This document shows, piece after piece, positions 42,131-51,474 of a DNA stretch of 64,000 nt. How positions within the stretch are numbered: the stretch's first letter is position 1; each line of letters begins with the position of its first letter. The DNA comes from Azoarcus sp. CIB (GTDB lineage: Bacteria; Pseudomonadota; Gammaproteobacteria; Burkholderiales; Rhodocyclaceae). Under the pieces are notes generated by a model that saw only the letters and a list, made by a program, of their open reading frames with translations, was not told where the DNA came from and made no database searches. The translations under genes and the position numbers were made by a program. The stretch covers positions 1,550,001 through 1,614,000 of the forward strand of contig NZ_CP011072.1 in NCBI RefSeq assembly GCF_001190925.1, in the 5' to 3' direction.

Positions 42131-44277
42131 TGGCTGTTCTGGCTGACGAGGTTCAACTCACCTCGTTCCTTGTCAAGGTCGCATCCAGGTGTAACCTGGA
42201 TTGCGACTACTGCTACATCTACCACCATGCGGATCAGAGCTGGCGGTCGATGCCTCGACTGCTTTCGTCCGAAAATCGTGAGGCGTTTGCGTCGAAGCTG
42301 GCGTCATACCTCGGGCACGCCGGAATACGACGTTCCGTCGTTGTCTTCCATGGTGGCGAACCCCTGCTCATGGGTTGCGCTGAACTCGTGGCTTTCGCGG
42401 CTCAGCTTCGCGAAGCGGTAGGGGCTGGCGTGCAATTGGACATCGGCATGCAGACCAATGGCCTTTTGCTCACGCGAGAGGCAATAGATCAGCTCTCGGG
42501 CGCCAACATCGGCATTTCGTTGAGCCTGGATGGCCCTAAGGAGGCGAACGATCTGCATCGGACGTCTCGTCGTGGCCGGTCAAGTTTCGAGCAGACCTAT
42601 CGGGCCTTGCGGCTGTTGCGAAGCGCGCCGGACGTGTTCGCCGGAGTAATTGCAGTCATCGACCCTCGGACGCCTCCGCGCCAGTTGCTGGAGTTCTTCG
42701 ACGAGCAGCAGGTGCCGCGGCTGGACTTCCTGTTGCCGGACGCGCATCACCTGCGCCTGCCGCCGGGGCGGCTCGAACAGCCGGATGTCTATGAGAAATG
42801 GCTCGTCGAGGCCTTTGATCTCTGGTTCGATGAACACTCAAGTCTGCAGGTCCGCACCTTTGAGGCGCTTCTTGACGCCGTGGCGGGTATGCCTTCGCAG
42901 ACTGATGCGTTTGGCTTCGGCGATGTGAGCCTCATCACGGTCGAAACTGACGGCACCTACCATGACCTGGACGTGCTCAAGGTGGTGGCGCAGGGCGCGA
43001 CTCGGCTGGGCGGCAGCGTGAGGGACACGCCCATTTCAGATGTTGCGGCCTCGCCTGCTCTGGCCGCCCATCGCGCACTGCTGAAGAAGGACGGCTTGTG
43101 CGCCATTTGCCACAGTTGCGACGTTGTCGATGTGTGCGGTGGCGGTTCCGTCCCGCACCGGTATGGAGTGAACGGTTTCAATAACCCGACGGTCTACTGC
43201 AAGGAGATGCGCACGCTGATTCGTCATGCGCAGGCGCGTATTACCGAGTCGCTCGAGCTGGCGAAGCCCTCCGCCACCACGGGGCACTACGGCCGCGACC
43301 TAGGTGAGTTCGAGCACGCTGAAACCTCCACGGAGGCCGTTGCCAGCCTCTGGGCCAGTGCGATCTCGGACCAGTCCGCTGGACTGCGACGAGCGCTGCT
43401 TTGGCTCCAGGGCTCCTGCAGCGGCTCCAGGGAGTCTGAGGCGGCAAGAGCGTTGCTTGATTCGACGTCCGCCATTGATCTCCTCGCACAGAGGCCTGGC
43501 GCGATCGCATGGAGCAACGCCATGCTGGCGATCGAAGCTGGCCGCCCAGTGAGTGCCGTTGATGGAAGTGTGCTTCACCGGGACGCGAGATATGCACAAT
43601 GGATGTTCGCCCGGCTACACGGTTCGCCTGAGGAGTCGCCTGAAGTCCACGCGAACGATGCCTGGCTGCGCCGCCCCTTTGGCAACGCTATCCATTTCGA
43701 GGACCAGGAAGTCCTGCCTGCTGCAGAGCCGCTGCTGTACGAAGCGCTTAGTATCCTGCATGCATGGCGTCCGGCCATCGTAAAAGAGCTGAAAAGGATC
43801 TGCCGGGCGGTCCAGTTCATCAGGGACCCAGCCGCTGATCCGGACAAGATCGTATCCTTCAGCGACAACGCGGTACCTGGCGCGCTCTATGTCTCGGTGA
43901 TGCAGCGGGACAGGCTGATAGATGCCTACGACTTGGCGGACTCCCTCCTCCATGAGTACCGCCATCAGAAGCTCTATCTGCTGGAGCGGCTTGCGCCTGT
44001 GGTCGAGCCGACAACGTGCAAGGTGGTCTCGCCCTGGCGCCAAGACCTGCGACCGCCGTCAGGACTCTTCCATGCCGTTTTCGTGTTTGTCGAGCTACGC
44101 CGTTTCTGGAAGCACGTTCGCTCGTTGAACCTGGACCGGCTGAACACGCGTGCCGAGAATCAGCTGATGGATACCGATGCCCGTTTGAGCGAAGCGTTCC
44201 TTACACTGGCCAGATGCCCTCTGACAGCTACGGGCCGCTCGTTGGCAGCTGTGTTGGAAGCCGCTGCACGGGAGTAG
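42130..44277 (+). CDS. FxsB-like radical SAM/SPASM peptide maturase with HExxH domain
   Basis: This protein has 715 residues and starts at GTG 42130. The radical SAM cluster motif C-NLD-C-DY-C is at residues 21-28, with HGGEPLL and SLSLDGP following. A SPASM region at about 320-360 has CAICHSCDVVDVCGGGSVPH, then NPTVYC, closely resembling FxsB maturases. The C-terminal 300 residues form the HExxH extension, with LLHEYRHQKLYLLE near 607. In many FxsB fusions this extension is reported as inactivated; here both His and the Glu are intact. Domains of this class are described as 2-oxoglutarate-dependent peptide beta-hydroxylases. So one polypeptide may both cross-link and hydroxylate the precursor (inference). 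Confidence 0.88.
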   Translation: MAVLADEVQLTSFLVKVASRCNLDCDYCYIYHHADQSWRSMPRLLSSENREAFASKLASYLGHAGIRRSVVVFHGGEPLLMGCAELVAFAAQLREAVGAGVQLDIGMQTNGLLLTREAIDQLSGANIGISLSLDGPKEANDLHRTSRRGRSSFEQTYRALRLLRSAPDVFAGVIAVIDPRTPPRQLLEFFDEQQVPRLDFLLPDAHHLRLPPGRLEQPDVYEKWLVEAFDLWFDEHSSLQVRTFEALLDAVAGMPSQTDAFGFGDVSLITVETDGTYHDLDVLKVVAQGATRLGGSVRDTPISDVAASPALAAHRALLKKDGLCAICHSCDVVDVCGGGSVPHRYGVNGFNNPTVYCKEMRTLIRHAQARITESLELAKPSATTGHYGRDLGEFEHAETSTEAVASLWASAISDQSAGLRRALLWLQGSCSGSRESEAARALLDSTSAIDLLAQRPGAIAWSNAMLAIEAGRPVSAVDGSVLHRDARYAQWMFARLHGSPEESPEVHANDAWLRRPFGNAIHFEDQEVLPAAEPLLYEALSILHAWRPAIVKELKRICRAVQFIRDPAADPDKIVSFSDNAVPGALYVSVMQRDRLIDAYDLADSLLHEYRHQKLYLLERLAPVVEPTTCKVVSPWRQDLRPPSGLFHAVFVFVELRRFWKHVRSLNLDRLNTRAENQLMDTDARLSEAFLTLARCPLTATGRSLAAVLEAAARE

Positions 44278-44280
44278 AGC

Positions 44281-45258
44281 GTGCGCGTACCCAGAGGTCG
44301 ATTCCCGCAAGATTCGGCCCTCTGGCATGGCTTTCTACGTGACTACTTCTGCGACAAGGATGCGGTCGCGACCGAGTCTGCCGGCGACATCCATCTTCAC
44401 CTGAGTTGGCCCGACGAGGCGGAGCGGCATGTCGATCCCGCCTTGGACGTCGGCCTGCGCTGGTGGGGACGAGGGGTCTCGTTGGGGTCCATGTGGTCGG
44501 CACACCGGCGAGAGGGCCGTATCATGACCTCGCTCTACGACACATGGACGCTTCTGAGTTGGTGTGAATGGTTGACTCGAGTTCCGTCTAGCACAACCGA
44601 GCAAGTCGTCATCCTGCACGTGGACGATCACCGTGATCTGGGATCGCCACGGCTGTACTTGGCCAACGGCGCGCTGGTTGACGCCATTACCAACGAGGAA
44701 GTCCGGTTGACGGATCCAGTGACGGTGCAGCGGGCCATCGAAAGCGGCGCCATAGGCATGGGCAGTTTCATGACGCCATTTCTATGGCACTGCCCGCGAG
44801 CGACCGTGCAGCATCTCTGTCAACCGCCGAAGATGCAGGCCGACGTGCGGCGAAAGCTCATGCTCAACCTTGCCCCTGACACCCTGCTAGATCCGGACGC
44901 CGAGCGGATTGCTATTGAGCTCGTCGAGGGAGCGGCCGGTAAGGAGGAATATCTGGGGACTAGTGATACGGCGAGGTGGTCGGACGACATCGAGGGCCGT
45001 CCAGCGCTTGTTCACATTGATATGGACTATTTCAATAATCGCTATGACGGCGATTCGGCTTGGCCCCAGCGCGACAACCGACTCGACCCGGACCTGCCGA
45101 CGATGCTATCGAAAGTCGATGATGTCATCGATGCTTTGGCGGCATCGAAAGCGATCATCGAGGATGTGTCCATTGCGTACTCTCCCGGGTTCTTCCCGGC
45201 AGAGTTCTGGCAACCTGTTGGCCGGCATTTGCGAGCCGGGCTGGCGCGACTCCTGTGA
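44281..45258 (+). CDS. UPF0489 / peptide-arginase-like protein
   Basis: This 325-residue protein starts at GTG 44281 after GGGAG. It has HVDDHRDLGSP near 112, GSFMTPFLWH near 160, HIDMDYFNNRYDGD near 244 and SPGFFPAEFW near 300. The D-D-H-x-D and D-x-D-Y-F motifs match the arginase-like metal site of UPF0489 proteins, the family that includes RiPP peptide arginases which turn arginine into ornithine. The precursor's arginine-rich C terminus fits this. Overlap with the GNAT gene shows it belongs to the same operon. Confidence 0.75.
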   Translation: MRVPRGRFPQDSALWHGFLRDYFCDKDAVATESAGDIHLHLSWPDEAERHVDPALDVGLRWWGRGVSLGSMWSAHRREGRIMTSLYDTWTLLSWCEWLTRVPSSTTEQVVILHVDDHRDLGSPRLYLANGALVDAITNEEVRLTDPVTVQRAIESGAIGMGSFMTPFLWHCPRATVQHLCQPPKMQADVRRKLMLNLAPDTLLDPDAERIAIELVEGAAGKEEYLGTSDTARWSDDIEGRPALVHIDMDYFNNRYDGDSAWPQRDNRLDPDLPTMLSKVDDVIDALAASKAIIEDVSIAYSPGFFPAEFWQPVGRHLRAGLARLL

Positions 45259-45737
45259 CAGCCCACAGTGCCAGTGCCGCCAAACGCAGGCGACCGGCTA
45301 GGGAGACACCTAAGCCGCAGCCCATGAAGCCGCGGACAGCCGAGACGAAGGTCTCCGCCAGCGAAGTGGATCTGGTCGCGGTCGCCGGAACGTCTGGAAA
45401 AGGCAAAGGCCTGGGCGGCGAGAAGTGGCGCATTGATGTCGGTGGTGTCCGGGCAGGCGAGGTCTACATAAACGTCATCGATGAGCCGCCGATCGGCCGT
45501 CATGCGTCACTGCAGATCTACCTGAACATCAAGAGCCAGGGACGTGGCATAGGCCGCGTTGGCTACATGAAGGCCTGTCAGCTGAGCGCCCACGACACCA
45601 TATACGCCCATATGCGTCGGTCAAACGTCGCTTCGCGGCGCGCTGCGGAGGCGGCTGGATTCGTGGATGCCACCCCCACAGGATTCACGCAGCTCATCCT
45701 TCGCTGGGTAAGACCGCGGACGGACCTCCCCACCTGA
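45255..45737 (+). CDS. GNAT-family N-acetyltransferase
   Basis: The 160-residue protein starts at GTG 45255 inside the previous stop. About 40 N-terminal residues are basic and low in structure. The GNAT core has an acetyl-CoA loop GRGIGRVGYMKAC (Q/R-x-x-G-x-G/A) near residue 97 and the distal SNVASRRAAEAAGF motif. Within the cluster it could acetylate the peptide N terminus or an ornithine side chain; this is inference from position. Confidence 0.8.
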   Translation: MTAHSASAAKRRRPARETPKPQPMKPRTAETKVSASEVDLVAVAGTSGKGKGLGGEKWRIDVGGVRAGEVYINVIDEPPIGRHASLQIYLNIKSQGRGIGRVGYMKACQLSAHDTIYAHMRRSNVASRRAAEAAGFVDATPTGFTQLILRWVRPRTDLPT

Positions 45738-45748
45738 GCAATTCGGCC

Positions 45749-46792
45749 ATGGAGACATTCACCGTTATTCCTTGCCTGAACGAAGAGGACTGCATCGCGG
45801 CGACATGCGCGTCGCTGGGATTTGGACATGGGCTGGAGCCACTCGGACGACTGGTTCTCGTGGACAACGGCTCAAGCGACGGAACGGTTAAGGTGATGTC
45901 TGCGATCCAGCGAGCATCCCCGCCTGGGCATGTCTTGATCACTCACGAGCACAGGCGCGGCTATGTCGCTGCCAGACGGGCAGGCATGGCCGCCGTCCTT
46001 GCCGTCGCTCACCGTGAGCAGGTGTCCGAAGAAGATGTGCTGGTCCTCCAAGCCGACGCCGACACGATCTATTTGCCTGGCTACGCCAAAACTATGGTCG
46101 ACGCTAACTTTGGCGGTCGCGGGCGGCTTCTGGAAGCGAGTGCCGTCACCAGCCGCGAGTTCAACCTCGAGTTTCCTGCATTCGGTCAGCTCTGCCGGGA
46201 AGTCGATACTGACATGGAGCGTTGGTTCGCCCCAGCAGAGAGACAAGTCGTGGTGGACGACAAGGTTTGCGCATTCTTGCTCGCTGATTACCGTGCGTGG
46301 GGCGAGCACAAGGATGAGCACGATGACCAAGGCGAACTGGTCTTAGCCGAGACGACACGGCTATTCATGCGTGCCAAGAGCAGAGGAAAGGTTTGGCGTG
46401 ACAGGGTGGAGAGTGCCCAGGCCCTCCCATCGCGTCGGCGGCTTAGGACGCACGCTCCCGGCTATTTCGCCTGCTCAGGCTTTCCCCGGCAGACCAGATG
46501 GGTGGAGGCCTGGGGGGCACCAAGTGAAGCAGAACGCTTCTTGCGTTCCCCACATACCTGGACAACGTTGTGCCGTCTTGTGCGATCGCGACAAAGGCAC
46601 CAGCTGGCTCTATTTGGTCTACTGCCTGCCATCTACCACGCTGAAGTCAGCGTGCGGGTTGAGCTCGCTGCGCTGGCAGAAGTGATTCGCAGGACGTCAG
46701 CCGGCATGTCGCCAGGCCGTTTGCTGGGGTTGATGCTGAAGCTGGCCGGCGAAGAAGAGGGGCCACTCGCCGAACTCCTGCGCAAGGGTTGA
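45749..46792 (+). CDS. Family 2 glycosyltransferase (GT-A fold)
   Basis: This is a 347-residue soluble GT2 protein. TVIPCLNEEDCIAATCASL, then LVLVDNGSSDGTVKVM form the nucleotide-binding start, and VLQADADTIYLPGYA carries the D-x-D metal motif near residue 110. It lacks membrane helices. It is 11 bases from the GNAT gene and convergent with the methyltransferase. Its role could be sugar transfer to the peptide or to another acceptor; GT2 domains also fill the giant protein at 54191. Confidence 0.85.
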   Translation: METFTVIPCLNEEDCIAATCASLGFGHGLEPLGRLVLVDNGSSDGTVKVMSAIQRASPPGHVLITHEHRRGYVAARRAGMAAVLAVAHREQVSEEDVLVLQADADTIYLPGYAKTMVDANFGGRGRLLEASAVTSREFNLEFPAFGQLCREVDTDMERWFAPAERQVVVDDKVCAFLLADYRAWGEHKDEHDDQGELVLAETTRLFMRAKSRGKVWRDRVESAQALPSRRRLRTHAPGYFACSGFPRQTRWVEAWGAPSEAERFLRSPHTWTTLCRLVRSRQRHQLALFGLLPAIYHAEVSVRVELAALAEVIRRTSAGMSPGRLLGLMLKLAGEEEGPLAELLRKG

Positions 46793-46794
46793 TT

Positions 46795-47376
46795 TCATCT
46801 GTCCGGATAGCAGAGCACAACTGCAGCGTGACCACATCGCGTCCCGTCCGCCATGTCGATCTCAGGAACCAAGAATCGCTCGAGGATAACGGACCGAAAG
46901 CCCGGTAGGGTTCGCGGGGGACCATCGCCGAAGTGCGGATGGCAAAGCGCGCCCTCGCCACTTACAAGCCGCCGTAGCAAGCTCGCTTCACTAACCACGT
47001 CGTGCGGCTCAGAGGAGTAGTCGAACGGGTCATAGAACAGCAAGTCGAAGGGGGCTGCCAGGGATGCGCTGCGCCAGTCGCCTAGGCGCGGCACGACCCC
47101 TGGTCGTGCATTGGCAAACTGCACGAGGTCTGCATAGATCCCTGTGTCGATCTCGACGATGTGGTGCTCGGCAGGGTGCAGGTAGCGTTGAATCAGATCC
47201 GCAGAGATTCCTAGACCAAATCCTATCTCCAGGACGCGTGTCGGTCTTAGATCCCTTGCGAGGCGCTCGAACAACTGACGAAAGTACGGCTCTTCTGAAC
47301 GGGACATTACCATCTGCCCCTGCCATACAAGGTAGTCGTCAGTTTTGACGTCGAACGTCAAGCTAGTAGTCGTCAT
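46795..47376 (-). CDS. SAM-dependent methyltransferase
   Basis: The 193-residue Rossmann methyltransferase carries motif I VLEIGFGLGISADLIQRY near residue 48, the acidic motif VEID near 74, and LFYDPFD as the motif IV region. The ATG at 47376 and the stop 2 bases from the GT2 stop make it convergent, so it is not in the RiPP transcript but may belong functionally. The family looks like the guanidinoacetate/arginine-type small methyltransferases (W-Q-G-Q-M-V-M-S...P-Y start), a resemblance worth noting beside an arginase-like gene. Confidence 0.75.
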   Translation of the reverse strand: MTTTSLTFDVKTDDYLVWQGQMVMSRSEEPYFRQLFERLARDLRPTRVLEIGFGLGISADLIQRYLHPAEHHIVEIDTGIYADLVQFANARPGVVPRLGDWRSASLAAPFDLLFYDPFDYSSEPHDVVSEASLLRRLVSGEGALCHPHFGDGPPRTLPGFRSVILERFLVPEIDMADGTRCGHAAVVLCYPDR

Positions 47377-47963
47377 GGGCGCCCGTACCTCAGTTTGATT
47401 TTATCTTTGCCAGCTTACCAACGTCTAAGTATGGACAACTCAACGCGCGTTGGTGACTGATACCGGCGCGGCCTCCATAGGTGAGTCTCGGCTCCATCGA
47501 GATTGCGCCACGTTTCGCGACCGCGAGGACAGACAGACCGCGCAACCACATGGCAGTGTCGGAAGACCGCTTTCTGATGCAGACATTGACGTTGGCGACG
47601 TCATGGACCGCAACGGGTCGATCACGGCTAGTGATACGCCTGCGTGCTCTACCTGCAGGCCTCGAACTCGGGCAGGTGATGATCGTCATCGCCGCGGCGG
47701 CCTAGCTGTTCGTGCTGCGGCTGGCCGCGCTGCTGGTTGGGCGGGTGAGGTTCGTCGACCGCACCGTCGACAGCACGCCGGAGGAACCACTGCGCCGCGA
47801 TTCATTGAAACAGTACCTCTGGGGGCGTGACGATGCAGGACGTATTCAACACTGACACTGACTCGGGTGTTGGCAAGACCTATAACTAGACAACCCTAGC
47901 TCAATTGTTGCCCCGAAGCGGAATGCCTGCGCGCTCGCGCAAGCCACTACAAAGGTTATCGAG
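47377..47963 (+). other. Gene-free stretch before ilvD
   Basis: A plus-strand frame from 47481 continues across a TAG at 47704 into VLRLAALLVGRVRFVDRTVD, then SLKQYLWGRDDAGR, which has a hydrophobic segment and could be a decayed membrane protein gene. Nothing else is supported. The ilvD ribosome site is weak (GTTATCGAG). Confidence 0.35.
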
Positions 47964-49643
47964 ATGACCGACATCCCTGACAACATGCGCACGTATTCCT
48001 CCCAGGTGGTGGATGGCATCGAGGCCGCCCCCGCTCGTGCCATGCTACGTGCCGTGGGCTTCACCGACGAGGATTTCAAGAAGCCGCAGATTGGCATCGC
48101 CTCGACCTGGGCCAATGTCACGCCCTGCAACATGCACATCGACAAACTCGCGCAAGAGGCCGAGAAGGGTGCTAACGCGGCGGGCGGCAAGGCCGTTATC
48201 TTCAACACCATCACCGTCTCCGACGGCATCGCCAATGGCACCGAGGGCATGAAGTATTCGCTGGTGTCGCGTGAAGTTATCGCCGACTCCATCGAAGCCG
48301 TGGCCGGCTGCGAAGGCTTCGACGGCCTCATCGCCGTGGGTGGTTGCGACAAGAACATGCCCGGTTGCCTCATCGGCATGGCACGCCTGAACCGCCCCTC
48401 GATCTTCGTCTACGGGGGCACCATCAGGCCCGGCGCCGGCCACACCGACATCATCTCGGTGTTCGAGGCCGTCGGCCGGCACGCCGCAGGCGAACTCAGC
48501 CTGCTCCAGGTCAAGCAGATAGAGGACACCGCCATCCCGGGCCCGGGCTCCTGCGGCGGCATGTATACCGCCAACACCATGGCCTCGGCCATCGAAGCCC
48601 TGGGCATGTCGCTGCCGGGTTCCTCGGCGCAGGACGCGATCTCGACCGACAAGGCCTCGGACTGCTTCCGTGCCGGTCAGCAGGTGCTGGAACTGCTGGC
48701 ACGCGACATCAAGCCGCGTGACATCATGACCCGCAAGGCCTTCGAGAATGCGATCCGCGTGATCATCGCGCTCGGCGGTTCCACCAACGGCGTGCTGCAT
48801 TTGCTGGCCATGGCTCACGCCGTGGAGGTGAAGCTGACGCTGGATGACTTCACCGAGCTCGGCAAGACCACGCCGGTGCTCGCCGACCTGCGTCCGAGCG
48901 GCAAGTACATGATGTCCGAACTGGTCGCCATCGGCGGCATCCAGCCGCTGATGAAGCGCATGCTCGATGCTGGCCTGCTGCACGGGGACGTGCTTACCGT
49001 CACCGGCAAAACACTAGCGGAGAATCTCGCCAATGTCGCCGACTATCCGGCCGGCCAGAACATCATTCGTCCCTTCGACAACCCGATCAAGAAGGACTCG
49101 CATCTGGTCATCTTGCACGGCAACCTGTCGCCAACCGGCGCGGTCGCCAAGATCACCGGCAAGGAAGGACTGCGCTTCGCGGGCCGCGCGCGCGTCTACC
49201 AGGGCGAGGAAGCGGCGCTGGCTGGCATCCTCAACGGCGAGGTGGTCGCCGGCGATGTCATCGTGATCCGCTACGAGGGTCCGAAGGGCGGTCCGGGCAT
49301 GCGCGAAATGCTGTCGCCGACCTCGGCTGTTATGGGAAAGGGCCTCGGCAAGGATGTCGCGCTCATCACCGATGGCCGCTTCTCCGGCGGCTCGCACGGC
49401 TTCGTGGTGGGTCACATCACGCCGGAAGCCTTCGATGGCGGCCCGATTGCACTGGTCGAGAACGGCGATGCCATTACCATCGATGCGGAAACCCGCGAAA
49501 TCAGCCTTGGCGTGTCGGATGCGGCGCTTGCCGAGCGCCGGGTGCGCTGGACGCAACCGAAACCGCTCTACACGCGAGGCGTGCTGGCCAAGTACGCAAA
49601 GCTGGTCTCCAGCGCCTCGGAAGGCGCGGTCACCGACAAGTAA
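47964..49643 (+). CDS. ilvD: Dihydroxy-acid dehydratase
   Basis: IlvD converts 2,3-dihydroxy-isovalerate and 2,3-dihydroxy-3-methylvalerate to the keto acids of valine and isoleucine synthesis. The 559-residue protein has normal length, with the Fe-S ligands visible in [10 protein letters not shown] (Cys 55), [10 protein letters not shown] (about 128) and [12 protein letters not shown] (about 196), and the Mg/catalytic region [10 protein letters not shown] and [15 protein letters not shown] late. It is cytoplasmic and monocistronic here. It is the only core metabolic gene in the window. Confidence 0.97.
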   Translation: MTDIPDNMRTYSSQVVDGIEAAPARAMLRAVGFTDEDFKKPQIGIASTWANVTPCNMHIDKLAQEAEKGANAAGGKAVIFNTITVSDGIANGTEGMKYSLVSREVIADSIEAVAGCEGFDGLIAVGGCDKNMPGCLIGMARLNRPSIFVYGGTIRPGAGHTDIISVFEAVGRHAAGELSLLQVKQIEDTAIPGPGSCGGMYTANTMASAIEALGMSLPGSSAQDAISTDKASDCFRAGQQVLELLARDIKPRDIMTRKAFENAIRVIIALGGSTNGVLHLLAMAHAVEVKLTLDDFTELGKTTPVLADLRPSGKYMMSELVAIGGIQPLMKRMLDAGLLHGDVLTVTGKTLAENLANVADYPAGQNIIRPFDNPIKKDSHLVILHGNLSPTGAVAKITGKEGLRFAGRARVYQGEEAALAGILNGEVVAGDVIVIRYEGPKGGPGMREMLSPTSAVMGKGLGKDVALITDGRFSGGSHGFVVGHITPEAFDGGPIALVENGDAITIDAETREISLGVSDAALAERRVRWTQPKPLYTRGVLAKYAKLVSSASEGAVTDK

Positions 49644-49728
49644 GAGGCGGCCGACCGCTCACGAAACGGAATAACTCGTACGCTAGACAATGCGAATAAA
49701 CGAGAATCTACGATGGATTTCGGGTTTC

Positions 49729-51349
49729 GGCCGAGGCCGTGTAAAAACGGTCGCCGATGTGCCAAGAATCAGTCGTTCCGGCGCCCTGCGGCGGAAGCGA
49801 ACGAATTTGAAGGCGGCAAATCAGCTCAGTTGAGCTTCAAAAAGGCCCTTTCAGGCCTTCATCGCCGCCATCAATGCCTCATTTCCTATCAACTTCATCA
49901 CTCGTTTCAGGTTATATGCGAGGACGTGCAGACTCATCTCCGTTCTGACGCGTTCGAGGCCCTTGGTCAGGAAGTGCGTCGCCCCCATCCACGCCTTGAG
50001 GGTGCCGAAGGGATGCTCCACCGTCCGACGCCGGATCCGCATGCTGTCGGGCGCCTGATCGAGCCGAGCCTGCATGACTTCCAACTCTTCTTCGTGCGCC
50101 CAGCGGCCGACCCGCCGGTAGTCACTTGGCGTGCATCGGTCCTTGATGGAGCACCGCGGACAGTGTGAGCTCCAGTAGCGATGCATCGTCAGCCCGGCCT
50201 CAACGCGGGTGAAGCGCCAGATCAGGCGCTCGCCGGCCGGGCAAACGTATTCGTCGTTCTCACGGTCATACACGAAGTCCGATTTGTCGAAACGTCCGTC
50301 GGCTTTCGCGTTGGAGGTCGCGCTTTTCGGAACCAGGGGCACGATGCCGGCCTTGTGGCAGGCGAGGATTTCCTCACTCTTGTAATAGCCCCGATCGGCA
50401 ATCGCGGTGAGATAGTCCACTCGCATGGCCTTGCGCGCCTGCTTGCCCATCTTGCTCAGCTGGTCGCGATCCAGACCGTCGTTGATCACCTCATGGGCAA
50501 CGATCAGATGGTTCTTCGTTTCGACGGCCGTCTGCACGTTGTAACCCACGATGCCCGTGCCCCGCGTCTTCATGGATCGGGCGTCGGGATCCGTGAGGGA
50601 GATTTGCTTGTCGGGCGTGTTCTCGAGCTGGACACCGATCGCCTCGAGTTCCTTCATCCGCGCCTTCAGGGTCGTGATCTTGTCCTGCAGCCGCTCCTTC
50701 TTCGCTTGGGCCACCGCCGGCTCTTGCCGGTCGGCGGTATCCATCTCGACGAGGTAACGCTCGATGCTGGATTCGATCCCCTCCATGCGCCGTTGCAGCT
50801 TGGCGCTGGTGAAGTTCTGATCGCGGTTGTTGACTGCTTTGAACTTACTGCCGTCGATTGCGACCGCCGCTTCGGCAAAGAGTCCCAGTTCCCGGCACAG
50901 CACGACGAATTGGCGGCAGACACCGCGAATCCCCTTCGGATTGTCCTTGCGAAAGTTTGCAATGGTCTTGAAATCGGGCGTCAGACGCTCGACGAGCCAC
51001 ATCAACTCCAGGTTGCGCTGCGCCTCGCGCTCCAGGCGTCGGCTCGACTGGATCCGGTTCAGGTAGCCGTAGATGTAGAGCTTGAGCAGCGCCGCCGGGT
51101 GATAGGCGGGTCGTCCGGTCGCCGCCGGATCGACGCCGGCGAAGCCCAGCTTGCGCAGATCGAGTTCATCGACGAAGACATCGATGACCCGAACCGGATT
51201 GATCTCGGAGACGAAGTCATCCAGCCTCTCGGGCAGCAGCGCCTCCTGTGTGCGGCTCTGACCTTCGACGAAGCGCTTCATGGTCACTGATTACGCTGAT
51301 AACAATGCCAATATCATACAACATCGACCGTTTTTACACAGCCTCGGCC
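49729..51349. mobile_element. Complete IS1182-family insertion sequence
   Basis: Terminal inverted repeats GAGGCCGTGTAAAAACGGTC (left, from about 49733) and its match with one T/C difference (right, to about 51345) bound the transposase gene. GGCC at both outer edges could be the target duplication. Both ends and the gene are intact, so the copy may be active. Confidence 0.85.
49851..51287 (-). CDS. tnpA: IS1182-family transposase
   Basis: The protein is 478 residues and full length. Features in order: GRPAYHPAALLKLYIYGYLN, LVERLTPDFKTIANFRKDN, VAIDGSKFKAVNNRDQNFT (first catalytic Asp), VGYNVQTAVETKNHLIVAHE, IADRGYYKSEEIL (second Asp) and VEHPFGTLKAWMG (Glu region). The zinc-like YVCPAG...CPRCSIKDRC precedes it. 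A dense antisense frame over this gene is not coding. Confidence 0.95.
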   Translation of the reverse strand: MTMKRFVEGQSRTQEALLPERLDDFVSEINPVRVIDVFVDELDLRKLGFAGVDPAATGRPAYHPAALLKLYIYGYLNRIQSSRRLEREAQRNLELMWLVERLTPDFKTIANFRKDNPKGIRGVCRQFVVLCRELGLFAEAAVAIDGSKFKAVNNRDQNFTSAKLQRRMEGIESSIERYLVEMDTADRQEPAVAQAKKERLQDKITTLKARMKELEAIGVQLENTPDKQISLTDPDARSMKTRGTGIVGYNVQTAVETKNHLIVAHEVINDGLDRDQLSKMGKQARKAMRVDYLTAIADRGYYKSEEILACHKAGIVPLVPKSATSNAKADGRFDKSDFVYDRENDEYVCPAGERLIWRFTRVEAGLTMHRYWSSHCPRCSIKDRCTPSDYRRVGRWAHEEELEVMQARLDQAPDSMRIRRRTVEHPFGTLKAWMGATHFLTKGLERVRTEMSLHVLAYNLKRVMKLIGNEALMAAMKA

Positions 51350-51474
51350 ATAATCGGTCGGTCGACACTTCTGTGAAGCCGCGAATCGAGGGACTGCTTC
51401 ACTCTCGAACCCGCCGGACGGCGCTTCTGAGCGCCGCCGCCCGATCCCTTTCCGAAAAGCTGTGCTCTTTTGAA

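Noticed and set aside
48045..48983. 312-codon minus-strand frame inside ilvD
   Set aside because: ilvD is unmistakable on the plus strand.
50181..51290. 369-codon plus-strand frame over the IS1182 transposase
   Set aside because: Antisense shadow of an intact transposase with clear catalytic motifs.
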